Assembly (NCBI GenBank): GCA_902783675.1
Contig: CACZRW010000044.1
Location: 1-18,481 of the forward strand
Source: an uncultured Pseudomonadota bacterium
GTDB taxonomy: Bacteria; Pseudomonadota; Alphaproteobacteria; CACZRW01
Reading direction: 5' to 3'
Length of the DNA: 18,481 bases
In this document: piece after piece, positions 1 to 7,188 of the stretch
Layout: each line of letters opens with the position of its first letter
Position numbering within the stretch: position 1 is the first letter of the stretch
The notes under the pieces: generated by a model
What the model was told of the DNA's origin: nothing
The model's database searches: none
What the model saw: the letters and a program-made list of their open reading frames with translations, nothing else
Made by a program: the position numbers and the translations under genes

Positions 1-29
1 GCGAATGACGCCGCCCCTCTTCTTTTTCA

Positions 30-57
30 ACTTATAAACTTATAAGCTTATAAACTA
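30..57. repeat. 8-bp tandem array (ACTTATAA)
   Basis: Two exact copies of ACTTATAA are followed by GCTTATAA and a partial ACTA, directly downstream of the porin stop codon. The internal junction forms a perfect 14-bp palindrome, TTATAAGCTTATAA, at 40-53. It has no GC stem and no T tract, so it is not a convincing terminator. The rest of positions 1-61 shows no gene. Confidence 0.7.
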
Positions 58-61
58 AACC

Positions 62-1285
62 CTAGAATTTGTACTGCACCTGCAAACCGAACAAATCCAG
101 CGAGGATTTATAGACCGACTTAAGGTTACTTGTTGGCGCATGGGTTATAGGATTAAGTGCGTTATTGTCTATGTGCGTATTATCAAAGAACACATGCATA
201 TAGCCGGCGTCAAAGGTAAGGTGCTCATTCCACTTGTAACTAAGTCCCAAGCTTACGATATAGCGGTAAGTATCGGGAATGCGCGCCGTGCGGTATTCCG
301 CTCCTTTTATGGGGTTGGAATCGTATGCCCAGCCTGCGCGAGCCGTCCACTTATCGTTAATGTAGAAATCACCTCCGATGGCAAAGTACCAAGTATCTTT
401 CCAGTTTTCGGGAACATAACTTATGGTATTGCCGGCTTCGTTTTTAATATCAAGGGTTTTAAAGGTTGACCAGTTGGTCCAGCGCACCGTTCCGGAAAGT
501 CCTAACCAGTCGTTGACCTTATGATACGCACCAAAAGTTGCAAACGCGGGCAAATCAAGATCTGTCCCTACGCCAAAATCCACGGGGTAATAAAGGTGTC
601 CGTCGAGCTCATGCGTTACTTGCGAACGATAACTGAGTCCGAAACGCGTATCTTTAAAAGGCTCATACATAATGCCGACATCGTAGCCGTAAGCCCAATC
701 TTCAGCCTTCATTTTTGATGTGGAAGCAGTCAGTTTTGCCGTCATTCTTTGCGCCACGAACCCTGCTCCTATAGACCACTTGTCATTGATTTTATACGAT
801 ACGGAAGGATTTATAGTGACCGCTTTCAGGTTAGAATCCACCGCATGTGCGCGACCGAACCAATTCGGATCGTATTCAATATCAAAGCCGTAAGAAGCGA
901 ATGTGCCAAGTCCGAGAGTGAACTTGTCGTTCATCTGATAAGTAACATAAAAAGACGGAACGGGAACGATGTCCTTAATCTCGGCGCTTCCGCTTTCCGA
1001 AGGTCCGCTAACGGGAGTATAAGTTCCGTGGAGTTTACTGTTAATGTGCACTCCGATAAAGCCGGCTTGCATTTGGAATCCTTTTGCCAAGGACATTCCC
1101 GCGGGGTTATATGCGATTGCCGACAAATCATCGCCGACCACTCCGCCGCCGGCAAAGGCTCTGCCCAGACCTGTCACGCTTTGCTCACCGAGCTGGAAGC
1201 CCGCGGCCAAAGAAGATGAAGGCATAACCGCAACTACTGTTGCAACCGCTGCCGCACTCAAAAGTGTATTTTTTAAAAAAGACAT
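62..1285 (-). CDS. OmpP1/FadL-family outer membrane transport protein
   Basis: This 407-residue protein is predicted to form a 14-strand beta-barrel for uptake of long-chain fatty acids or other hydrophobic compounds across the outer membrane. A signal peptide is visible (basic start, hydrophobic stretch to about residue 27, cleavage near SLAA). The mature N-terminus (AGFQLGEQSVTGLGRAFAGG, then AIAYNPAGM) is the FadL hatch region with its NPA motif. The rest alternates short amphipathic strands rich in Tyr and Trp and ends in an aromatic residue (QYKF), as barrels do. The length fits the family. The start is supported by the signal peptide and an AGG about 10 nt upstream. A promoter overlapping an inverted repeat lies upstream. 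It is transcribed alone. The substrate cannot be read from sequence, because FadL homologues also carry aromatic hydrocarbons. Confidence 0.93.
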   Translation of the reverse strand: MSFLKNTLLSAAAVATVVAVMPSSSLAAGFQLGEQSVTGLGRAFAGGGVVGDDLSAIAYNPAGMSLAKGFQMQAGFIGVHINSKLHGTYTPVSGPSESGSAEIKDIVPVPSFYVTYQMNDKFTLGLGTFASYGFDIEYDPNWFGRAHAVDSNLKAVTINPSVSYKINDKWSIGAGFVAQRMTAKLTASTSKMKAEDWAYGYDVGIMYEPFKDTRFGLSYRSQVTHELDGHLYYPVDFGVGTDLDLPAFATFGAYHKVNDWLGLSGTVRWTNWSTFKTLDIKNEAGNTISYVPENWKDTWYFAIGGDFYINDKWTARAGWAYDSNPIKGAEYRTARIPDTYRYIVSLGLSYKWNEHLTFDAGYMHVFFDNTHIDNNALNPITHAPTSNLKSVYKSSLDLFGLQVQYKF

Positions 1286-1295
1286 AATTTGTTTA

Positions 1296-1335
1296 CCTAT
1301 AAAAAGTTAATCCAAAACGAGCACCTTTTTATAGG
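1296..1335. repeat. 11-bp perfect inverted repeat in the porin leader
   Basis: CCTATAAAAAG at 1296-1306 is matched by its exact reverse complement CTTTTTATAGG at 1325-1335, with an 18-bp spacer. On the minus strand the first arm contains the proposed -10 box of the porin gene and the second arm contains its AGG ribosome-binding site. It could be a double operator or, if transcription starts far enough upstream, a leader hairpin hiding the binding site. Confidence 0.6.
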
Positions 1336-1354
1336 CAAAGAATCTTCTTGTCAA
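1328..1354 (-). promoter_or_regulatory. Putative sigma70-type promoter of the FadL-family gene
   Basis: A perfect -35 box TTGACA (1354-1349) is followed after 15 bp by TATAAA (1333-1328). The spacer is short; shifting to TAAAAA gives 17 bp. The predicted start lies about 35 nt before the ATG. Confidence 0.5.
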
Positions 1355-1411
1355 CAATAAATCACAAAATGTTACAAATATTTCAAAATGGTCTGTAAGC
1401 CGCAGTTTCTC

Positions 1412-1897
1412 CTAGTTTGCCCACACTATATAGCCGTTAAGGTAAGTCGCAAACGCCAGCCACAGAGCGTAAGGAAAGAGTAAAACGCCTGCCGCCCGCG
1501 ACATTTTAAAGAACACAAAAACGGTAAGAATAAGGGCCAAGTCCAATCCGATTATTTCCGCCAGCCCCAGCACCGGATTTTGCAAATAGAAAAAGCAAAA
1601 AGTCCACGCTCCGTTAAGAAAAAGCTGCACCAGAAACATAGTCATCGCTACGGGGAAAGTATCGCTTTGCGCCTCACGCTCACGCCACATCAGCCACACT
1701 GCCGTGCCCATAAGGATATAAAGGACGGTCCACACCGGCGCGAACAGCCAATCCGGAGGGGAAAGAGGCGACTTTATAAGTGCGGGATACCAGTTTTGCA
1801 AACCGTCCGTCATGAAATAAGAGCTTACCATGCCTGTCAAAAGACAAAGGAAAATAAAGCCGCCAAGCACCACAATATCTTTGATTGAAAAATACAT
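1412..1897 (-). CDS. tspO: TspO/MBR family integral membrane protein
   Basis: This 161-residue, five-helix membrane protein is homologous to TspO and the mitochondrial translocator protein. It is tryptophan-rich with the family landmarks in order: KSPLSPPDWLFAPVWTVLY in the first loop and second helix, NGAWTFCFF in helix 3, and PYALWLAFATYLN in helix 5. Family members bind porphyrins and other tetrapyrroles, and in Rhodobacter TspO modulates tetrapyrrole-linked gene expression; the physiological role is debated. The start is fixed by a strong AGGAGG six bases before the ATG. It lies 64 bp downstream of cysS on the same strand with no clear terminator between, so co-transcription is likely. 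Family assignment is secure; its role here is not readable. Confidence 0.95.
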   Translation of the reverse strand: MYFSIKDIVVLGGFIFLCLLTGMVSSYFMTDGLQNWYPALIKSPLSPPDWLFAPVWTVLYILMGTAVWLMWREREAQSDTFPVAMTMFLVQLFLNGAWTFCFFYLQNPVLGLAEIIGLDLALILTVFVFFKMSRAAGVLLFPYALWLAFATYLNGYIVWAN

Positions 1898-1961
1898 TTT
1901 TGCCTCCTTTTTTTCTTTTTATTTTAATGCTGCGGCAGGCAAAAACAATTAAGCAAAAAGG

Positions 1962-3401
1962 TTAACCCACCTTGGGCAGGACTCTGGTCCAGCTTACTCC
2001 GTCGGCGGTGTCCTTTATTTGCACGCCGTATTTGGTTAAAAGCTCATCGCGCAAACGATCCGACTCGCCCCAATTTTTAGCCGCTCGCGCCGCCGCTCGC
2101 TCGTCCAAAAGAGCTTGCTCGTCCGCCGCCAAAGCCTCGGGTTCATCGGAAAGTTTAAGCCCGAACACCGTGTCAAACTCGGTCAAGAGCGTAAGCCTGT
2201 CCGCCGCCGAAAGCGTCTCGTCCCGCGCCACGCACCACGCCACCTGCACCGCTGCCGAAGTTTTCAAATCATCGGCAAGTGCATTCCAAAACTCGGTGGA
2301 ATAGCGAAGCATAGCGGTTTCATCTGCGGGTTTATCGTCTCCGCCTGCCGCCGCGATTTTGCGTAGCTCCTGCACCTTATCGTAAAGGGCTTTATAGGCA
2401 TTTTGCGCATTTCCCAAAATCTCATAATTAAAGTTGAGCCCGCTGCGATAATGCGAAGTAAGGATAAGGTAGCGATAAGCAAGCGGATGGAATCCGTCCT
2501 CTATCAGGCGGTCAATGGTAAGCACTCCGCCTTTGGATTTACTCATCTTGGAATCATCAACATTAAGGAATTCGCCGTGAATCCAGTAATTCACCCACTT
2601 ATGTCCGAGCGAGCACTCCGACTGGGCAATTTCATTAGTATGATGCACGGGGATATGATCAACTCCGCCGCAGTGAATATCCACCCGCTCACCCAAGTAC
2701 TTCATTGCCATTGCCGAGCACTCGATATGCCAACCGGGGAAACCCACACCGAAAGGCGAATCCCATTTCATAATTTGATTAGGATACTTGCTTTGCGAGA
2801 ACCACAACACAAAGTCCGCCTGATTACGCTTGTTTTTATCTTCGTCCACACGAGCTTCTTTGTTATCGTCCAGCTTCAACCTTGCGAAATCCCCATAGCG
2901 CGGGAACTTTGCCACATCAAAGTAGATGTTGCCTTGCGCCTCATACGCGAAGCCTTTTTCCAAAAGCGAGGATACAAGGTTAATCATTTCGGGAATATGC
3001 TCGGTCGCCCGCGACACCACATCGGGGCGCTTAATCATCAATTTTTTCGTGCTGTCAAAAAAGGCATTTTCATAAAATCTGGCAATATCCCAAGGGCTTT
3101 TTTGCTCGCGCCGCGCGGCTACGGACATTTTGTCATCGCCTTCATCTCCGTCCGATTGCAAGTGCCCGACATCGGTGATGTTCATCACATGCTTAACCTC
3201 ATACCCAAGGCCTTGCAAAGTCCGTTTCAGCACATCTTCAAAGATATAAGTGCGAAGATTCCCGATATGCGCATAGCTGTAAACCGTAGGACCGCAGCAA
3301 TACATTCCCGCCTTTCCCTTGACTAAAGGAATAAACTCATCGACTTGCCGCGTTGCGGTATTAAAGAATCTCGGCTTAATTTTGCTTATATCTGCTTTCA
3401 T
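1962..3401 (-). CDS. cysS: Cysteine--tRNA ligase
   Basis: This class I aminoacyl-tRNA synthetase charges tRNA-Cys with cysteine in the cytoplasm. Its 479 residues are close to the usual bacterial length of about 460. The HIGH-type motif is HIGN at residues 45-48 (the normal CysRS form) and KMSKS is intact at 285-289. Cysteines near residues 35-36 and the later GWHIECS and HCGGVDHIPVHHTNE segments supply the zinc and substrate site that discriminates cysteine. The C-terminal helical tRNA-binding part is complete. An AGAGGTGA ribosome-binding site precedes the ATG. The gene is divergent from leuS, with a plausible promoter in the shared 151-bp region, and tspO follows downstream. It looks functional. 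Confidence 0.98.
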   Translation of the reverse strand: MKADISKIKPRFFNTATRQVDEFIPLVKGKAGMYCCGPTVYSYAHIGNLRTYIFEDVLKRTLQGLGYEVKHVMNITDVGHLQSDGDEGDDKMSVAARREQKSPWDIARFYENAFFDSTKKLMIKRPDVVSRATEHIPEMINLVSSLLEKGFAYEAQGNIYFDVAKFPRYGDFARLKLDDNKEARVDEDKNKRNQADFVLWFSQSKYPNQIMKWDSPFGVGFPGWHIECSAMAMKYLGERVDIHCGGVDHIPVHHTNEIAQSECSLGHKWVNYWIHGEFLNVDDSKMSKSKGGVLTIDRLIEDGFHPLAYRYLILTSHYRSGLNFNYEILGNAQNAYKALYDKVQELRKIAAAGGDDKPADETAMLRYSTEFWNALADDLKTSAAVQVAWCVARDETLSAADRLTLLTEFDTVFGLKLSDEPEALAADEQALLDERAAARAAKNWGESDRLRDELLTKYGVQIKDTADGVSWTRVLPKVG

Positions 3402-3429
3402 TTTTCACCTCTTTTGAATTTATCGTATT

Positions 3430-3459
3430 TTTCTACTCTCAAAAATCGCCTTTGGTCAA
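3430..3459 (-). promoter_or_regulatory. Putative cysS promoter
   Basis: TTGACC (3459-3454) and TAGAAA (3435-3430) on the minus strand are separated by 18 bp, upstream of the cysS ribosome-binding site. The -35 match is good and the -10 is weak. Confidence 0.4.
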
Positions 3460-3478
3460 GCGTAATAAAGGCTTTACC

Positions 3479-3507
3479 TTGACATCGGGAAAGCAAAAAT
3501 ATATTTT
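3479..3507 (+). promoter_or_regulatory. Putative leuS promoter
   Basis: A perfect TTGACA (3479-3484) and TATTTT (3502-3507) are separated by the optimal 17 bp, about 45 bp before leuS. An AAGGA ribosome-binding site follows at 3540-3544. Confidence 0.6.
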
Positions 3508-3552
3508 TTCAAGCTATACTTAAATACAAAGGCGAAATTAAGGAAAAACAAA

Positions 3553-6489
3553 ATGGCAGAAGTAAGCAAAGTCTCGGACTATTTAGCAGCGGCAAAATCA
3601 TTTGAAAAGAAGTGGAGCGATAAGTGGGCAAAGGAGAATCCTTTTAAGACCTTGGGACCAAAGGACAAAGACTTTGATTCCACCAAGCCGAAAAAGGTTA
3701 TCTTGGACTTTTTCCCCTATCCCAGCGGTGCGGGTTTGCACATCGGACATCCTTTGGGCTACACGGCGACGGATATAATCTCGCGCGCCTATCGTATGCA
3801 AGGGTATAATGTTCTGCACTCCATGGGCTTTGATTCTTTTGGCTTACCTGCCGAACAATACGCCATTCAAACCGGACGCCAACCTGCCGAAACCACGGAC
3901 GAAAACATCAAAGTTTTCACTCGCCAATTGCGCGCTCTCGGTTACGACCACGACGAGACGGCACGCTTTGAAAGCTCCAAGCCCGATTATTACAGGTGGA
4001 CACAGTGGCTGTTTTTAAAGTTCTTTAATTCCTATTATAACCGCTTTGAAGTGTGGCAGGACAAGCTCGGCAGCGAAGTCATCGGCAGGGCCAAGCCGAT
4101 AGAGGACCTTCGCGAAAAGCTTCAATCGGGCAAGTGGAAAAAAGACCAATTCGGCGAAGTAGGTCCCGCCGGCAACCGCTACCATATTGATGTCAAAAAA
4201 TCCGAAATAGAGGATTTGGTGGACGCTGCCCGTTTAGCGGTAATAAAAAATGTTGATGTTAACTGGTGCCCCATGCTCGGCACGGTGCTTGCGAACGAGG
4301 AAGTCACACCCGAAGGTAAATCCGAGCGCGGCGACTATCCCGTTTACAAAAAGCCGTTAAAGCAATGGGTGCTTAAGATAACCGCCTATGCCGACCGCCT
4401 TTACGACGACTTAAAGCTGCTTGATTGGCCAAAGGGCGTTATGGAAATGCAAAAGGAATGGATAGGTCCTTCCGAAGGCGCGCTTGTCTCTTTCAAAACT
4501 GCGGACGGTGCGAAGCTCAATGTTTACACGACTCGCCCCGACACTTTGCCGGGCGTGACTTTTGTTGCCGTCGCTCCCGAGCACCCGCTGGCGGTAAAAT
4601 ACGCCGGCGAAGCGGTAAAGAAAATGGTATCGCTGGCGCGCAATCACGCTTACGAGGATAAGACCACTCACCAGGGCATCTTTACGGGGCAGTATGTCAC
4701 GCACCCGCTTACGGGAAAAAAGATTCCCGTTTGGGTCGGCGATTATGTCTTGTCAGGCTATGGCGAAGGCGCGGTAATGGGCGTTCCCTCGCACGATACG
4801 CGCGATTTTGACTTCGCGAAAAAGTATGATATCCCCATCATTCCCGTTCTTATGCCGAGCGATGAGTGGCTTGACGCCAACGCGCCAAAGGGCAAAGAAT
4901 ACGCGTCGGGCAAGGACCTTCGCGCCCTTTACATAAAGGATTGCGCCAAGTTCGGCACTGCTTTTACCGACGACGGCATTATGCTTGAAGGGCTGGAAGG
5001 CGCCGAGGATTTAGGCGGCCTTGATAACCGCACCGCCATAAGGAAAATCTGCGAAAAGCTGGAAGCATTGGGTGCGGGCGCGGCAAAGAAAACCTACCGC
5101 ATTCGCGATTGGCTTTTCTCGCGCCAACGCTACTGGGGCGAGCCGTTCCCGATTGTCTATGACGACTCGGGCAAAGCGTATCCCGTATCCGAGGCGGATT
5201 TACCCATAACCCTGCCCGAGGTTACGGACTTTAAGCCGGTTACCAGTGACGATAAGGACGCCGATCCCGTTACGCCGTTAGGACGCGTTACCGATTGGCT
5301 CAAGGTAAAAGGCACGATTCTGCCGGACGGCAGCGTTAAACTTGGTGAAGGCAAAGACGCCAAGACCTTTTCCCGCGACACGAACACCATGCCGAACTGG
5401 GCAGGCTCTTGCTGGTATTACATGCGCTACATCTCGCCTAATTACGCTGGCGGCTTTGTTGACGAGGCCGCGGAAAAATACTGGTCGGGCGAGCGTTTCG
5501 GCGCTAAAGGCTCGGTCGACTTATATGTCGGCGGCACGGAGCACGCCGTTTTGCACCTGCTTTATGCCCGCTTCTGGCACAAAGTCTTTTATGACTTGGG
5601 ATTGGTATCCACACCCGAGCCTTTCTATAAGCTGTTTAACCAAGGCATGATAACCGCGGACGCTTATTCCGACTCGCGCGGCTTCTATGTCGAAGTGGAC
5701 AAGGTGGAAGAAAGGGAAGAGGGCGGCGTTCGCACCGCTTATAATAAAGAAACTGGCGAAAAGCTGACCATTAACCCCGGCAAAATGGGTAAGCGTTACA
5801 AAAACGGCGTCTGCCCCGAAGATGTGTGCAACCGCCATTCGGTTGACGCTTTCCGCTGCCACATGATGTTCTTGGGGCCTTTGGAAGCGACTTCACCTTG
5901 GCGCGAAACCACTATCGTCGGACAGGAAAGATTCATCGCAAGCGTTTGGGCGCTGGCGCACAGGAAGGATTTGGATACCTCCGATGCTCCCGCAAACAAA
6001 GACATTGAACGCCTTGTCCACTCTACCATAAAGGAAGTAACCGAAGACATCAAAAACATAAGGCTTAACACGGGCATAAGCGCACTTATGGTGCTGACCA
6101 ACGCTCTTGCCGCCGAGGCAAAGCCGAAAAAAGAGCATGTCGAGATTTTGCTAAGGCTCATGCAGCCCTACACGCCTTTTATGGTTGAGGAAATCTATAG
6201 CGAGGGCAAGAACTTCAAACTTCCTGCCGGCGTCAAATCCGCCGCTTTCCTTGCTTGGCCGCAGTATGACGAGGAGAAATTACAAGCCGATGAGGTAACT
6301 TTGGTCGTGCAGATAAACGGCAAAAAGCGCGCCGAGCTTATCGTCCCCGCTACCGCCACCGATAAGGAAATTGAAGCCGCCGCCATGGATAACGAGACGG
6401 TAAAGCGTCACTTGGAAGGCAAGGAAATCCGCCGCATTCTCCACATCCCCAACAAGACCTGCAAGGTGCTGGGCATAGTGGTCGGGTAA
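3553..6489 (+). CDS. leuS: Leucine--tRNA ligase, long form with KMGKR signature
   Basis: This class I synthetase charges tRNA-Leu. HIGH is intact at residues 63-66. The CP1 editing domain is present, with the threonine-rich TTRPDT at 326-331 and HDTRDFDF from 414, so mischarged tRNA hydrolysis is probably retained. WLFSRQRYWGEPFP and SCWYYMRYISP are typical LeuRS core segments. The C-terminal anticodon-binding and tail domains are complete. Two things are odd. At 978 residues it is about 110 longer than the common ~860-880 form; part of the extra length is an insertion just before the signature loop (about 715-742), as in long LeuRS of Planctomycetes and similar groups. The signature loop itself is KMGKR (744-748), lacking the usual serine. 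The ATG follows AAGGA by 8 nt. The gene is transcribed alone. Confidence 0.97.
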   Translation: MAEVSKVSDYLAAAKSFEKKWSDKWAKENPFKTLGPKDKDFDSTKPKKVILDFFPYPSGAGLHIGHPLGYTATDIISRAYRMQGYNVLHSMGFDSFGLPAEQYAIQTGRQPAETTDENIKVFTRQLRALGYDHDETARFESSKPDYYRWTQWLFLKFFNSYYNRFEVWQDKLGSEVIGRAKPIEDLREKLQSGKWKKDQFGEVGPAGNRYHIDVKKSEIEDLVDAARLAVIKNVDVNWCPMLGTVLANEEVTPEGKSERGDYPVYKKPLKQWVLKITAYADRLYDDLKLLDWPKGVMEMQKEWIGPSEGALVSFKTADGAKLNVYTTRPDTLPGVTFVAVAPEHPLAVKYAGEAVKKMVSLARNHAYEDKTTHQGIFTGQYVTHPLTGKKIPVWVGDYVLSGYGEGAVMGVPSHDTRDFDFAKKYDIPIIPVLMPSDEWLDANAPKGKEYASGKDLRALYIKDCAKFGTAFTDDGIMLEGLEGAEDLGGLDNRTAIRKICEKLEALGAGAAKKTYRIRDWLFSRQRYWGEPFPIVYDDSGKAYPVSEADLPITLPEVTDFKPVTSDDKDADPVTPLGRVTDWLKVKGTILPDGSVKLGEGKDAKTFSRDTNTMPNWAGSCWYYMRYISPNYAGGFVDEAAEKYWSGERFGAKGSVDLYVGGTEHAVLHLLYARFWHKVFYDLGLVSTPEPFYKLFNQGMITADAYSDSRGFYVEVDKVEEREEGGVRTAYNKETGEKLTINPGKMGKRYKNGVCPEDVCNRHSVDAFRCHMMFLGPLEATSPWRETTIVGQERFIASVWALAHRKDLDTSDAPANKDIERLVHSTIKEVTEDIKNIRLNTGISALMVLTNALAAEAKPKKEHVEILLRLMQPYTPFMVEEIYSEGKNFKLPAGVKSAAFLAWPQYDEEKLQADEVTLVVQINGKKRAELIVPATATDKEIEAAAMDNETVKRHLEGKEIRRILHIPNKTCKVLGIVVG

Positions 6490-6495
6490 AAGCGG

Positions 6496-6528
6496 ATAAA
6501 AGCGAATAAAGGCTACTTTTATTTTTTC
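6496..6528 (+). terminator. Weak intrinsic terminator after leuS
   Basis: ATAAAAG (6496-6502) pairs with CTTTTAT (6516-6522) around a 13-nt loop and runs into a T tract. The stem is AT-rich and overlaps the 3' end of the convergent gene, so the call is tentative. Confidence 0.35.
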
Positions 6529-6710
6529 CTAAAGGCTTCGCCGATTTTCTTATCGGTAGTCCATTGGCTAAGGGAGTAAACCGCCCATAAAGCCGCGGGG
6601 AGCCACCCGATAAGGGTGATTTGCAATAGCAGGCACACAATCCCCGCTATCGGACGCCCGATGGTAAAAAACACTAAAAACGGCAGGAAAATCGCAATAA
6701 GTAACCTCAT
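6519..6710 (-). CDS. YqaE/Pmp3-like small membrane protein
   Basis: This 63-residue protein has two hydrophobic segments (about 3-25 and 26-48) joined by a GRP turn, then a polar lysine-rich tail (TDKKIGEAFRKK). The layout, the MRLLIAIFLPFL opening and the LIGWLPAALWAVYSLSQ second half match the YqaE/Pmp3 (UPF0057) family. Eukaryotic members affect membrane potential and salt tolerance; the bacterial role is poorly defined. AAAGGA lies 6 nt before the ATG, which supports a real small gene. It converges on leuS with a 29-bp gap and lies about 65 bp downstream of the OsmC-family gene on the same strand. Confidence 0.8.
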   Translation of the reverse strand: MRLLIAIFLPFLVFFTIGRPIAGIVCLLLQITLIGWLPAALWAVYSLSQWTTDKKIGEAFRKK

Positions 6711-6775
6711 TTTTTATCCTTTCATTAAAAAGCAAAAACAAAAACAAACAACAGATAAACTATATCAAACCCATT

Positions 6776-7174
6776 TTACACATATTTAAACTGGATTTTA
6801 AAGTCTATATCCGCTCGCAAAGAGTTTTTAACGGGGCAAGAGTTAGCCGCCGCCTCAATCAGCTTCCTATCATTTTCGGAAAGCAGATTCGACCCCGCCA
6901 CCGTAACCGTCGCCTTTATCCCGACCAGCTTATGCGCCGGCTTTTCCTGCATCTTTTTCTCCAAGTAGCAAGAAATGTTTCTGGTATTAAGCGGCACCCG
7001 CCCCTCTACACTGTTGGAAATGTTGCTGACCATGCACGAACCTAAAGCCATAACCATCAAATCCATAGGGGTAGGATATTCTATGGTTCGCACACTTGTA
7101 ATTACAATGTATTTACTTTCATCAAGAAAACTATCACAGAAAAGTTCCCCGTTATGCCTAATATTTACGCCCAT
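6776..7174 (-). CDS. OsmC/Ohr-family peroxidase-like protein
   Basis: Family members are homodimeric thiol peroxidases that reduce organic hydroperoxides with a Cys pair. Both cysteines are visible in standard contexts: MALGSCMVSN (Cys47, peroxidatic) and ANSCPVKNSL (Cys113, resolving). The 132-residue length fits the OsmC/YhfA-like group. An earlier in-frame ATG at 7180 sits directly against the AGGAG ribosome-binding site (7188-7181), while the ATG at 7174 is 6 nt away, so I chose 7174. The gene begins only 14 bp after the priA stop, and its ribosome-binding site lies just past that stop, so the two are almost certainly co-transcribed. Whether it is OsmC, Ohr or a YhfA-type protein is not settled by sequence alone. 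Confidence 0.9.
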   Translation of the reverse strand: MGVNIRHNGELFCDSFLDESKYIVITSVRTIEYPTPMDLMVMALGSCMVSNISNSVEGRVPLNTRNISCYLEKKMQEKPAHKLVGIKATVTVAGSNLLSENDRKLIEAAANSCPVKNSLRADIDFKIQFKYV

Positions 7175-7188
7175 TTTCATCTCCTTTT

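Noticed and set aside
2403..3326. A 307-residue plus-strand open frame inside cysS
   Set aside because: It lies entirely antisense to a clearly functional cysS, and its translation shows no recognisable domain.
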